Numbered from the stretch's first letter, positions 50,521 to 63,279 are shown. The stretch: 64,000 nucleotides of DNA from Benincasa hispida (GCF_009727055.1 NC_052351.1:11864091-11928090); one strand, 5' to 3'. Notes: generated by a model from the letters alone, not told the origin. A program made the numbers and translations.

Positions 50521-53100
50521 ACGTATCGTTTGGCTTTGATCAAAACATTGATGAACCTTGTGTTTACAAGAAAATCATCAACAGCTCAGGAGCTTTCCTG
50601 GTACTGTATGTGGATGATATCCTACTCATTGGGAATGATGTAAGGTATCTAACTGACATTAAGAAACGGCTAGCTGCCTAGTTCCAAATGAAAGATTTGG
50701 GTGAGGCACAATATGTTCTAAGGATCCAGATCATTCGGGATCGTAAAAACAAGAGGTTAGCCTTGTCTTAGGCATCGTACATCGATCAAATGTTGGTCAG
50801 GTACAGTATGCAGGATTTTAAGAGGGGTTTATTACCCTTTCAACATGGAATCATTTTGTCTAAGGATCAATGTCCTAAGACACCTCAAGAAGTTGAAGAG
50901 ATGAGACGGATTCCCTATGTTTCAGCTGTAGGAAGCTTAATGTATGCAATGTTGTGTACCAGACCTGACATTTGCTATACAGTAAGGATTGTCAGTCGAT
51001 ATCAGTCCAATCCAGGATTTGATTACTGAACAGCGGTCAAGACGATCCTCAAGTATCTTCGGAGAACGAGGGACTACATGCTCGTGTATGGAGATAAGGA
51101 TCTGGTCTTTACAGGATACACAGACTCTGACTTTCAGACCGATAGAGATTCTCGTAAATCGACATCGGGGTCAATTTTCACTCTGAATGGAGAGGCTGTA
51201 ATATGGCAAAGCATCAAACAAGGATGCATGCGGACTTGATGCGTTGTGAAATGTGATGTGATTATGGTGTGAGTTTGTGGTGATGTGTTATGCGTTGCAC
51301 GTACAAGTTTTCCTAATAAGACCCAAGTATAAGTCTCACTAGGTTTCCTCATAAGTCCAAGGTCGAACACAGGGACTACTGAGTAAATATGCGATAATTA
51401 ATTTGATTCTCTTGCGGTGGTGAAAACAAAAAGTTGGATGGTGTTCTGATCAAGAATATTTCCTATGTGATGGAGTTCGAACGAAGAGTTGATGAAATCG
51501 AGAATTACAATGAGTATACGATGAACGAGTTGAGAAGAGGTTTAGCTAACACTTCCTAAGATTATGCACAAGTTATACGATCATGCTACAAACAAATAAT
51601 AGCATGTCATCTCTTAATGAATAATGCACACATAAAATAAGGTGACCACATACTATCATATCATATTTCTAGGGTGCATGCTATATGTAAATAGTGATAG
51701 AACTTATGTCTAAGTTTTTATTTCTTTCTTATACGGTTTTAATCTGACTCTCTCAAGTATCTCTAAAGGGTGAATGACGCATACATAAGACAAGATGATC
51801 GCATAAAATGTAAATCTTAGGTCATGTTAGCTAAGTACTTCTCAACCCATTCAAAAATTTAGCTACCCATACGAAATGCGGAGAGATTGAACATAGATTG
51901 AAATGAGAATTCCATTTTCTATAAATAAAGTGCTGAATACAAAATAACAATGGAATTTAGAGATAAGAAGCCTGGTAAACAATGTCTTGCTTCCCGTGGC
52001 CTTTTACACTGTCTTTTTCATTCCAACTCTGTTCAGATGAATATTCTTACGTTCGCAAGTGTTGGCCCTCTCTCTCTTTGTAGCGCTTTCCAGCAGTCTC
52101 TCGATCTGTTCGGGAATGATCTCTCGGTTTTTTCGTCTCCTAGCTCGTCTCTATCTTTTAACTCTAAGTATGTACGTGAATAGACTAACGACTCTCTAAC
52201 TTGTTCTCTATATGATATATTTTCTTCCCTATATATCTCTTATTTTTTGTTACAATAGTGGCCTTCGATATTTATAGAGCTCAAGGTGAAGCAGCCTTTC
52301 TCTCTAATGATTGCAATGATGGGCAGTCATTAAATCTCCTGCTCTAATGCGCCGATTAATGGTCACCGAAAGTTGAGTGTACTTGTTACAGTGTGGCTTT
52401 AACGGCTTGTCAACTAAATTCGGATTCGGCCGTCATCAACTTTCCGTCCCATCATGATTTATTATGTTGTCACCTTGATGCACAGTCTTTATGCGGCCAC
52501 CTTCTTGAGCAACTTCTCACAATCGAATACGATTGCATGACTTTGTGATCACAATCTTTCAAGCGCGCAGACGCCTAATTCCTTGGATCGTAATTTTACT
52601 TGCGTCAACACATTTTTCCTGCACAAAATAAGTAAATTAACTGCTTTTATGCGATGGGTGCATGCGATCGCAATTTCCTCAGTTTAACATTTTTGGACAT
52701 GATATTGCTTATTTTTACCGTTACATTCTCTCATTGTTTTACTTATTTGAGCTATAATAACGTGTATTTCTACCCGTTATCAGGACTCCACTATGGAAGA
52801 TGAATACGTAGCCGCTTATGAAGCAACTAAGGAAGTTGTTTGGCTGAGGAAATTCCTTACAGATTTGGAAATTGTCTGAAAGATGGATTTGTCGATCACT
52901 CTTTATTGTGATAACAGCGGGGCTGTGGAAAATTTGAAGCAGCCTCAGATTCATCGTCGAGGCAAGCATATAGAGTGGAAATACCACTTGATCAGGAAGC
53001 TTGTGCATCGCGGTGATGTGATAGTCATGAAGATCGCGTCGGAGCATAACGTTGTTGATTTTTTTACAATGGCTTTTCACGGCTAATGCTCGTTCAAGAG
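50521..53100 (+). pseudogene. Copia reverse transcriptase/RNase H pseudogene, interrupted by a solo LTR
   Basis: 50521-51236 encodes the second half of a Copia reverse transcriptase: ALVLYVDDILLIGND-like catalytic YVDD at about 50606, then MKDLGEAQYVLRIQI and YVSAVGSLMYAMLCTRPDIC. Stops occur near 50680, 50770 and 51027. After the solo LTR (51237-52782) the reading continues with the RNase H start (STMEDEYVAAYEATKEVVWL) and YCDNSGAVENL, then GKHIEWKYHLIRKLV to about 53085. A TGA at about 52877 breaks the RNase H. The 5' portion (gag, protease, integrase) is missing. The order and the polypurine tract at 53248 show that LTR-F is its 3' LTR. Confidence 0.85.
51237..52782 (+). mobile_element. 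Beta-family solo LTR with perfect TSD
   Basis: 1,546 bp, TGATGCGTTGTG...CCCGTTATCA, flanked by GGACT on both sides (51232-51236 and 52783-52787). Inserted in the RNase H region of the Copia pseudogene. It contains GCGATCGC-type palindromes near 52660-52670. No coding potential. Confidence 0.88.
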
Positions 53101-53247
53101 TCACCTGAAGTGTCTAGTTCTGTGGGACATACAAACATCTTGTCTAGGGCAAGTAGGAGATGATACTGGGGTATGCCCTAGTTATTATTATATATTGTAC
53201 ATGTTATTTTTTCTTGTATTGTACCTTAGTCTCCCAAGGCATTAAGA

Positions 53248-53258
53248 CAAGTGGGAGA
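53248..53258 (+). promoter_or_regulatory. Polypurine tract
   Basis: ACAAGTGGGAGA immediately precedes the TGTTGGG start of LTR-F, the classical Copia plus-strand primer site. Confidence 0.8.
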
Positions 53259-53486
53259 TTGTTGGGCTTGGTGTCCTAATTCTCCCAGTGTCTCATTGTT
53301 TGTAATATACACATTTGTTTATGAATAAAATAAGCGTTATTTCATTCTGGCATTTACTCAATCTAATAAAACAAAGCTCCATGGTTATTGTATGTAAACT
53401 TAAGCATGTATATGAGATATACAAGTGGATCATGCCTTAAGTGATAAACCTAAATAGCTCTGTGATTATAAATTTTGGAAGTGTAT

Positions 53487-55930
53487 ATGATGCATGTCTT
53501 AGGCTATGCATATGTTCTCATGCGTCGGTGGTCATGCATTGAAATGGAAAGTAATGCATTAAATCTCATATGCAATGACCATGCATTCCTATCACAAGTT
53601 TTCTTGCTCTCTCGCCAAGAGTAATAACGAGATCACAAGTTTCTTGGTTGATTCGAGGGTCGAACTTAGGGACTTGTAGCTAAATGTTATGAAGTTAAAG
53701 TGTTTGTGGCGAAAAATAAAAGAATATTAGAAGGTTATGGGCTATGCATTAACTTCTACTCCTAATTAACTGATTAAGCAATGGAAGTATGACTGTGAGA
53801 GATAGAGACACGGCAACTGTATACCGTGTAATAAGATGCATGGAAACATAGATAAAATGGCGGGGATGACTTCACTGCAACACCTAAGCTTGATCGCAAG
53901 GGTAACCCAACCAACGCAAGCTATGCGATTATGTCTATCACACATTTGACGAAGACGCATGCGATGTATATGCCGATAATTTTGAGTGGCCTTAATTTCT
54001 GTGTTCGTATTCCTGTCACGTGCTCTCTCACCATAAACAAGATGACGGTATACCACCATATACATACTTCCTGGACGGCATGCGATTGTTTTGACCTCGG
54101 GCATACCCTCTCTCTCCTAATCCCTCGCAATTCACAAAAGTCTTCCTCTCGCGGATTCCACCAATCCCCTCGTTCGTTTCCGTGAACAATCATTGGGGCA
54201 CAGTCTTCCCACGTTGGGATTCCGAATACCATTCTTACTTCATTCTTTTACTCCTTTCTCTCACTTCCTCATCCATCTCTTCTCAGCTCACTCATCCCCA
54301 ATCATGTTATTAAGGAAAATGGCCCACCTAATAAGGATGGCATCCCAAAAGCTTGCCTACCAACCCAGATCCCCCACCGGCGCGCTTGTATCTGACCATT
54401 TTGGGAATTTCTTAATTTACACCGGGCAGGCCGGTTCAACTGAAGCGGTATCCACCGTCCATTCCACCTCTTTCATCCAGCGGGTATTTCGCAAAGACGA
54501 GAGTAGAGCCTCCTTTTTCCCATTCCGGGCCCCCCACCACCTCCCCAACTATCTTTTGGAGGGCAAATTTGATGGGAATCCCCACTTCGTCCCAAGCTTC
54601 AGTGGCGTTTGTCATCATTTTCCAAAAGGACACACCCCTCTCCTTCTTGTCTACAAATCTTTCATTTCACTAATAGGGTGCATGCGTTGAGCCCTGTCAA
54701 TAGCAACTGAACTTTATCCTATAGTCTCTTATTTCTTGCTTATGCGCGACCTCTCTCATACTGCTCTCCCAAGTTCTAGATTGGTCGTAGGCACTACTCC
54801 CCGAGTAATGACGCTACAACGATGTGAATGATGCGCTCATAAGACAGAGGGTAATTACATAAAAACCATTGCGTTCGACATAAGATTATTCCTCTAGGAA
54901 ACACTTGCTTACTTTGCTTTGTGAGTTCCACTACTTACCCTCATGTGGAAATTAGCTACCGTTAGTCATCTCATAGACAAGCCTTGCGTCCACTCATAGA
55001 CAAGCTTGCTACAACCTTTCACTAAGAAAATAGCATTTCTCTCACAACACTCTCGTACAACATACACCTCTCGGTGGTTTGCTACATGCTTCATATGTCT
55101 ATGCCGGCATGATTAAATATGCGATAATCTAGCAGTCCTTACTTAGTGGTGCAATGAAAGTAAAAGGGATTCTATAAGAGATAAATGAGATTGGAATCGA
55201 AGGAAATATAGAAATGCATTGATCACAATTCTTTTAAGCCACAATGTAATACAATACAAAGATAATAAGAGAAATTGGAGGGCCAGATGGAGGCAATATC
55301 TTGTTTACATCAGATGTGTGTCAAGGCTGTCGGTGGTGCCATAGATGGGCGGTGGAGTAGTCTCTCTCGAGATCTAGCTCCAGCGAAGGCTTCCGGTCGT
55401 CACTCGTGAATGGATGAAGGAATGGAGAACACTTAAAGAATATCTTCTCATGCTTTCGTCTGGATTACAAGGATCCACCCGAAGGTAGAAACCTGGATGA
55501 TCTGAAGTTGGGCTCTAATGCTTCTATTTATAGAGCTTGATCGCCGACAGCACTAATGGTCCTTTTCTGAAATTCGCAGCTAACGGCGTGATGGAACCTA
55601 CGTCTGAATTTCTGCTATTAACGATGTGTAGGTGAAATGTTCAACATCACCTTTTGATACTTCCGAGGTAGCATTAGTCTTGGGTTCAGGGTATCATCGC
55701 ATTCCACACTCTTGCGGTCATCCCTCTATTATGGTTATACTCTATAGCCGCAACCTCTATGCGATGGATGCATGCGGTTAATGGCCGCAACATCCATGCG
55801 TCGAACGTATGCGATCACGTATGCAACACCTCTACGATGGAGAGATTCACCGTATGCGATCGATCCTGCATTTGCTACAAAAATAAACAATTGAACGCAT
55901 AATAACGCATAAAAGTGGGTTAGCCGAGAT
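53487..55930 (+). mobile_element. Beta-family LTR-like element inserted in LTR-F
   Basis: It starts TGATGCATGTC and shares ordered blocks with the beta copies at 48695 and 51237 (GAGGGTCGAACTTAGGGA, CGCTCATAAGACAGAGG, CATGTGGAAATTAGCTAC, TATTTATAGAGCTTGATC). Its end is diverged, so the right border is approximate. It is about 0.9 kb longer than its relatives, partly because of the block at 53970-54670. Confidence 0.6.
53970..54670. other. Extra GC-richer block inside the beta element
   Basis: It has no counterpart in the two other beta copies and is bounded by similar GACGCATGCGATG-like and GGTGCATGCG phrases. It has longer open frames on both strands (165 codons + at 54193; 103 and 65 codons - at 53921 and 54436), but none has a domain I recognise. 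It could be a captured host fragment or an older insertion. Confidence 0.4.
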
Positions 55931-56337
55931 TGTGACTATTTATGCAGAGATATGCGAGCGGGGGTGTCCTATACAAAGAGTTTGTATAAGACTGGACCAC
56001 GAGATGTCTAAACTCTGTACATAACGTCGTTGATACTGGAGACTTACATCTCACCTAAACGACCATAGGTGACATGACCTCAATCCTGAGTGTTTTGAGA
56101 ACTCCTACCTTTGAGGGCGGTCCTTTGATTAGTATGGCTGGGAGTGGCAAGTTTGACAACTCAACATGCCTACGTTTTTGGGGATTTGTCTGATCTGGGA
56201 GCTGCGAACTCAATTACATAAGATGAAATTAACTCTTTCCCCGAAGCAGGGGTAAGTAGATAGTTTTCTCCCTTAAGGGCTTGAACATAGTGGCCACCGC
56301 TTTTCTTTGGAAGAGAGGACTCAGTCATAGTAGAACT

Positions 56338-58464
56338 TGTTGGAGTTGATGCCCTAAAGTCTTGTGTCCTGTAGTTTGTAAACAGTTTGTACAAACGCTT
56401 GTGTTGTTAATATATGATATTTACTTCACATCTTGTATTTTTGCTCAGTTGCTTGTTTTATTTGCTTTACCACAAACCAATAAACATAAAATCCCTGGTT
56501 ATCTGTATGTGACTCAAGCATGTATGTGGTGAGTGGATCATGTCTTGAGTGATAACCAAAATGGTCTGTAGTATATGGATATAGGACGGAAACCTTATCC
56601 TGGAAACGCTACAAACATGGCCTGCTTTGTGGAATGGTCACAAGTGTTATGACTTGTCACAGATGGTCTGATCCTAATCATTCATGTTGGGGACATGCGA
56701 GCTGGGGCTTCCTATACAAAGAGTTTATATAAGATTGGACCGTGAAGTGTTAACGTCTCATTATATAACACCGTTCATGACAGAGACTTCACTTCACTAG
56801 GATGACCATAGGTAACATGACCTCAATCCTGAGTGAGTTGGGAACTCCTGCCATTGAGGGTGGTCCTTTGATTTGTATGAGTGCGATTGGCTAGGTCGCC
56901 GATTCAAACCTACCATTTTGAGGATTCGTCTGATTTGGGAGCTGGAAACTCAGTTTCACAAGATGAAATTCACTTCTTCCCTAAGGTAGGGGTAAGTAGA
57001 GAGATAGCTCTCTTAAGGGCTGATTCCGAGGCTTGAACGATGTAGCGCCACATACCTTCTCTTGGCCCGAGAGGTGTTCACACATAATTGGACTATGTTG
57101 TATTGTTCATTAGAGGAATCAGTGGTACTTAAGGAGTGAGATGTAACTACAGGAGCATAACAGTGATTTGGCTCAACTGTACTTACGAGCATCTGTGAAG
57201 GGTCATCGTACTCATGATTGGTTATATCCGATGGACATAGAAATATATTTGTGGTAAGAAGAGTTCAACTATTGGTCTTTAGTGGAATGCCTGACAATTA
57301 ACGAATGGTGGATCTCGTGGTTAAAGAGTTTAGTCAGCTATTCACGGACCGTTGTAGCTTCGAGCCACAAGTCCATTAGGTCCCATGGGTAGCTTGGATA
57401 AAGTCGAGAACCAGTGTTTGGGTTAATTTGAAATGTTCAAATTGACAAGAGGAAGTTTAATTATACATGATATAATTAGACTGGTAATTATATATGATAT
57501 AATTGGCTAAATGTATGAGATACATTATTCTGGAGAAAATTAGATATAAATATGATTTATATCAAGTAGAGGAGAAAACACTATAGTAGATATGTGATAT
57601 CAAACTATAGGATAAAAATATAATATGATTATATTTATTATTAATTAATTGGTTAATTATATGATAATTAACCCAAAAATCACATTTGGACGTGGGTTAG
57701 TGGGAATGAGTCGGTTATTGTAACCAATGAAATAAAAATGAAATTGTTTCATTTTTTGAATAATTCAGTCGTCGTCCAAAATAAAAAGAGTGCGCGTTGG
57801 TGATAAGTGAATGATCGCTTAAAAGAATCGAGAGACTATATGATAGCTCCTCTTTGCCTAAACGATCGTCTACCTCGCGCCTAAACGATCGCACGCTATT
57901 TCCTACATGATCGCATAGCTTCCCTAAACGATCATATAGTGTGCCGATTTTAATAAACGATCGTATACCTTTTCCTAAACGATCGTTCAGTAAAATCTAC
58001 ATGATCGTGTAGCTTTTCCTAAACGATAAGCATTTTGCTATGCGATAACACCTTTTTCCCTCCCACTTGCTTATCGCCTACACGATCTGGTATTCCTCCT
58101 TCCTCTACCAAATTCACCAAAGACCACGCTTTGGGTTCTCACTCCAAGAATACCCGAGGCTCTTTTCTAGTGGTGTCGTCCCCACGGCGTTCGTGTTCGC
58201 GGTTGTTCGTGTTGCTGCAACCGACGCTTTCACTGGGCTTGGTAGATCGCGTGGAGGTTTTTCCACTACATTGAGTTCTGAAGTGTGAAGACCATCTTCA
58301 ACTGGTATGACACTCATTCTCTTGTTATTTTGTTGTTCATAGCATGCCGTTAATTAAGACTTGTTTGCATAACTGTGCGTTAAATGTATAATGTGTATTT
58401 CGGTCACGGTGAGATTAGAGCGATCCGAACGCGCTCATGGAACTCTTCGGTAAGAGATCCTTCA
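56338..58464 (+). mobile_element. LTR-E: solo LTR nested in LTR-F (same family)
   Basis: 2,127 bp, TGTTGGAGTTGATGCCC...GATCCTTCA, flanked by GAACT (56333-56337) and GGATT (58465-58469), a 5-bp TSD with two transitions. Removing it restores the family phrase linking CATAGTAGAACT to ATGACTTATG. It contains an ACGATCG-rich tract at 57830-58090. The short ORFs near 58035-58317 are LTR sequence. Confidence 0.82.
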
Positions 58465-59861
58465 GGATTATGACTTATGTTAATTAGAGGGATCAGTTGT
58501 ACTTAAGGAGTTAGATGTAACTACAGGGGCATAACAGTTATTGGCCGACCTGTACTTACGAGGATTTGTGAATGGTTATTGCACTTTTAATTGGTTAAGA
58601 TGGACACATAATATATATGTGATAATGAGAATTCAACTATCGGTCTTTAGTGGAGTGCCTAGCAGTTAACGGATGGTGAATCCCGTGACTAAAGAGTTTA
58701 GTCAGTTATTCACGTATCGTTAGAGCTTTGAGCTATAGGTCCATAAGGTCCCCTTGGTATCTCAATGGATTCAAGTTGAAGATCAGTTTTTGGTGTTGAT
58801 TTGAAATGTTCAAATTGACAAGAGGTAATTTGATTATATATGATATGATCGGTATGGTGTATGAGATACATCAAGTGGAGGGTTAATGTAAATGAGATTT
58901 ACATTAAGTGCCATTGAATAGAAAAAAGCGTTATGGTTTATATGTTTTATAAGATGAAATATTAAAACTATAGGTTATAAATATAGTATGGTAAGTTGGT
59001 TATCATTTATATTTATATAATATTAATTATTGGATGATTATCTCTTTTTCTCTAATAACCAATTGAGTGGGAGATTATTGGTGGTTTCATGGTAACCCTG
59101 AGATAAAGGGAAAAATGTTTTCCTAATTTTAGTAAGATTTGCAAAGAATGTTGATTTGGGATTTCCAATCTCAGAAAGTTTTCACGAAAGGTTGTCAAGT
59201 GAATCAGATTTACTAAACGATAACTTGAAGAGACTAAACAATCATAGAGTGTTTCTACACGATAGATACTCAGCTAGCCGATGAGCTAAACGATCGCATA
59301 GCTTTAGTTAGGTGATCGCATAACTTTTGTTAAACGATTGGGCATCGACCTATATGATAGGTTTTATCATCTCCAACTTTCTCATTCGTTTACACGATTG
59401 TCCTCCTCCGGTTTCTGCCTCTAACCAAGTCTATACAGAGCCCACGCTCTGGATTCTCACAAAGAGAATACCAAGGTAACCTTTTTGGTGGTGTCATACT
59501 CCACTCGACACAGTCGAGGTTCTGTGGAAGTCGTTCGTGGTGTTCAGGTGTTCGTGACCTTAGTGATCGCTTTGTTCGAGTACATTGTGATCGTGCAGTG
59601 TAGCGGTCATGTTGTACGAGCGTTTGAGTGTTGCAGTGTTATGATTTATTCGAGCGTTCGTGATCAAGGAACTTGAAGATGAGTCTTCAAAGGTTTGTTG
59701 ATTTTGTCCCTTGATCTGTAGAAAAGCATTCTATAATTTCTGTTTTGTGCATAACCATAGGTTTTCGTTTGTGATTGTAATTGTTAATGTTCATATATGA
59801 TTGAAATTTGGAATGATCCTTCAACTGCTCATGGAAATCCTCTTGTCTGATTTCCTTTAAT

Positions 59862-59873
59862 TGGTATCAGAGC
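59862..59873 (+). promoter_or_regulatory. Primer-binding site (initiator tRNA-Met) after LTR-F
   Basis: TGGTATCAGAGC lies two bases after the LTR-F end and marks the start of a second retrotransposon body. Confidence 0.85.
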
Positions 59874-60189
59874 CAGGTTGTTCTGATATTCCAAATTTCA
59901 CTTCTGTTTTTAACTTCTTTTACAGTTGTGGTGGATTTTCTGCATTTATGTTTAATTGTTAAATGCTTTGGTGGATGGCGTTGATGGATATTTTCGGGTT
60001 TAATTGCCTCTATTTAAAGCTTTCTTCAATTACAAAGTGTTAATTTGTAAGGGCTCCTGTGTTTTGAGCATAATTAACATGTTGTCGAGTATGTAATTCA
60101 AAGAGTTTGAGTTAGTCGAGTCGTTCGTGATGAAATTTCGAAGCATAAAGATGTGGTTCTCAGCGAGAAAGAAGACCAAGAGTTAGTCG

Positions 60190-60780
60190 TGTCATGTAAC
60201 CTCAGGTAAACAATCGTTGGGATTTAACTAAACGATCATGTAGATTTTTCTATACGATCGTGAAGTATTTACTAAATGATCGTTTAGCTAATGCTAAAGG
60301 ATGGGGTAAATCGTTTACTCTATCGCGTAGGGTTAGTTGCCCGATCGCGGAGATGCTGAAGGTAGACGATCGTAGTAGGAGCATTTGATGCTTATCGTTT
60401 AGAAGAAGGCGCGCGCTAAACGATCGTGTAGTTAGCATGCTTCATCGCATAGTCACTGACTACACGAGCACGCGGTATACGATAAGAAGGCGCTCGCTCA
60501 GCGATCATTTAGACAATCGTGCTTCATCACATCATAGTCGTTTAGACAATCTTATAAGGCTTGCGTTGTGCGTGACGTGCTAGACGATCGCGTACCTCGT
60601 GCTTCATTGCTAGAAAAAGTTACATGATTGTTGCTAAACGATCATTTAGCTCTGGGAGTGTTGGTAAACGATAGAGAAAAGTGTTTGTNACATGATTGTT
60701 GCTAAACGATCATTTAGCTCTGGGAGTGTTGGTAAACGATAGAGAAAAGTGTTTGTTCTTTCATGTAGACGATCAGAGGG
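60190..60780. repeat. Array of ACGATCGT/AAACGATC palindromic motifs
   Basis: AAACGATC, ACGATCGT and GCGATCG variants occur roughly every 20-40 bases, usually as 'ctaaacgatcg' followed by 'tagc'. The same motif fills the last third of LTR-E (57830-58090), LTR-F (59210-59400) and the fragment at 45080-45340. Confidence 0.8.
60622..60756. repeat. 67-bp direct duplication around a single N (assembly join)
   Basis: 60622-60688 and 60690-60756 are identical and meet at the unresolved base 60689: unmerged contig overlap. Confidence 0.92.
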
Positions 60781-62000
60781 AGTTTGGTACACAATCAGTG
60801 GAGAAGCGTTACTTCGCCCGGACGATTCAAGACCCGGTTCACCTATTTGAATCGAAGACTTCTTGGTTTTGTAATAGTTAGCTTTTGTTTTTTAGGATTT
60901 GAGGCAATTTTACCTGGTTCATCAACATTTATTTATTATACATGTGATGTATGGTGTTTATATGGCAAAGTGTTCGACATATAGTTTTGAAACTGACCTT
61001 AGGTTGTGCAATCATTCATGCATCATGTATTATAAGTCTTATAATATTACATGAAGAAATTATATGAAAGCATGCGTATGCATCATGAAATATAAGAATT
61101 ATATTTTACATGTAGTGAGCATATTCATGCATCATCCTTTTATTATAAGCGTTATAGTATAACGGTGTATGGAAACATGTTGTGCTTGTTTTGTTGCTTG
61201 TTTGTATAAGAGATATATAAAAAGATAGCAATGGATGAACAATGCATTGAGCATGACACTTAGGCTATTTATAATCGTTATGAATGCCTTGTATGTGTTA
61301 GCTTTGTGTTGTGATTTTGGTTGTTTCCGTTATAATTGTTATAAAGGAAATTAGAACTAAAATCGATAAGAAAGAGTTGCATGCGAACTTAGGGAAAACT
61401 CATGTTTTTTAAAAGGGTTTTAAAATTGGATTGAGATAGACCTAAGTTCAAATGGTTCTAAAGAGTTTAGTAACCCAGATTAATCTTTTAAATCGGTTTA
61501 ATGAGATTAAATTGATTGAAATAAAAGATTAAATTCGTTTTAAATCTATCTATAAGGGACCTTTTGTCTAAGGCGGGTTCTGTCTAGGCTGGGGTTCTTA
61601 AGCTGACGGAAACAGAACACCTCTACTTGGGAACCTACCTGGAAAGGTGAATTAGATAGATTTTCTACAAGCATGCGACAATTGGTCAAAGACTCCGTTA
61701 AAAAGTTTAATGGATGATGATCAAAAGTTGTTTCAAATATCCAAGTATACGTGCGGGAATTTAATTGTTGGTGTGAAATTATTCAATTTAAAATTCAATT
61801 TGAAAATTAATGGTAGGAATTAATTTTCTTTTGAAACGGAAAGGAATTTAATAGTATAAAGTGGAATAAGGAAAGGAATTAAATATAATTATATTTATTA
61901 AATTTTTTATTATTATTCTTATTTTTATAAAACAAAATCTTTTTCTTCTTTTTCCTCACGCCTCCCTACCCGAAACCCTTCCCCCGTTTTTTTTCCTCTC

Positions 62001-63153
62001 CACGCGCAACTCTCCAGCCGGCACCACGCGCGTCCGACCAAGTCGCCACCAGTCGCCGATCGTTCATTCGTGGGTCGCCGTTCGTGCAGGTCGGTTTGAT
62101 CGTCAGCAAGCAGCGATCATCCAGCGCCGCTTCCCCCTCTGTGCGCCGATCTCGCCCAGCTGGTCAGAGTCATGTATGTGCCGCCATCGCCTCTAATCGA
62201 TCTCCTCCACCGTCTATCATCACGCTGCCTATCCCTTGTTGCGTGGGTCTTTGTCAGACTCTTAGATTTGGGTAAGATCTATTTTTCTATTGGGTCGGGT
62301 TTCTTGAAGGATTTTTTTGGATGCCCATTAAGTTGGAATGAAAGTTAAATTAGTCGCATTATTTTGATTTTAGATTTGAGCTTGAAAAATTACAGAAGCG
62401 GCTGTCTAGCGGATTCGAGATTGTTCGGTAAGAGTTCTGGTAAGAGTTGTGCTCCTTATTGTTGGTTTGTGGGCATGCATTGATTACTGAATTAAATGTT
62501 GACTTAACCCTTGTATCTTTAAGGTTCCAAGTCATCGTCTATTGGGATTTAAAATCTGTTAGGAAGAGATTTTGGAGTCGAAATCTTGGGAGTGGTTGTT
62601 GATCAAGTTTCTTTGGGTAAGCTTTTGGGTATTTTGGATTTGGGTCTGAGGTTTTGCAGTTATTGTTGGACTGAAATTTAATGGTTGTATTCGTATGTTA
62701 GGACCGTTACTTCAAATCGCTGTCATCGTTTGGTTGTCTGATTTGATTTGTGGATTTTCAATTAAGGTAAGTAATCTTACTACTGGAACTCAAACATTAG
62801 ATGTATGCTAGCATGATAAATGTATGTTATGTTATGGCAGAACGTTAGCATGATAGATTGATAGTATAATATGATCAAAATATGTTCTGGTACGAGATCT
62901 GAATTATTTATTTATGCACATAGACACTTGAATGCTAGTATGAGATGGTATGTGCTTCCATATGGTTATATTTGATCTGATGATATTAAGGTATACATGT
63001 ATATTGTAGAACCATGATGTTGAGATTTATGTGTATATTGTAGAGCTATGATGTTGAGGTTTATATGTATGTCATAGATTCGTACAGTGATGATTATGAT
63101 GTTGAGACTGTGCAAATGTTCTTACTGATTAGTTAGATGCCCATTAGATTTTG
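62001..63153. other. GC-richer retroelement-like sequence
   Basis: A CG-rich patch (62000-62230) resembling an R/U5-type leader, followed by T/G-rich non-coding DNA. 62233-62592 is duplicated at 63643-64000. No protein domain recognised. Confidence 0.4.
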
Positions 63154-63279
63154 TGTTTCCTTTGGGATTCACCAGGTTGTGTTTCCTTCGGGATTCACCA
63201 GTTTTTGTTTCCTTCGGGATTCACCAGTTTGTGTTTCCTTCGGGGTTCATCAGTTTGTGTCTCCTTCAGGATTCACCAG
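63154..63279 (+). repeat. Minisatellite: five units of 26 bp
   Basis: Unit TGTTTCCTTCGGGATTCACC plus AGTTTG, repeated five times with a few substitutions; the last copy is partial. The unit is not a multiple of three, and the 69-codon ORF across it is not a repeat protein. Confidence 0.9.

Larger units (their letters stand above)
53260..59860 (+). mobile_element. LTR-F: LTR shared by two Copia bodies, with two nested insertions
   Basis: It starts TGTTGGGCTTGGTG after the polypurine tract of the upstream element and ends TTTCCTTTA before a primer-binding site. The LTR pieces are 53260-53486, about 55930-56337 and 58465-59860; the rest is inserted DNA. Serving as 3' LTR to the left and 5' LTR to the right indicates a tandem, recombined retrotransposon. 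Confidence 0.75.
59874..62000 (+). other. Untranslated leader or degraded body of the second Copia element
   Basis: After the primer site no gag reading frame is found in 2 kb. The sequence includes the ACGATCG-rich array (60190-60780), an ATG-poor AT-rich stretch (60980-61400) and a conserved-looking CTGACGGAAACAGAACACC block near 61605. A non-coding retrotransposon (LARD-like) body is the likely explanation. Confidence 0.45.

Noticed and set aside
58035..58317. Overlapping 67-79 codon ORFs on both strands
   Set aside because: They fall in the tail of LTR-E, and homologous positions in LTR-F and LTR-D do not keep the frames open.
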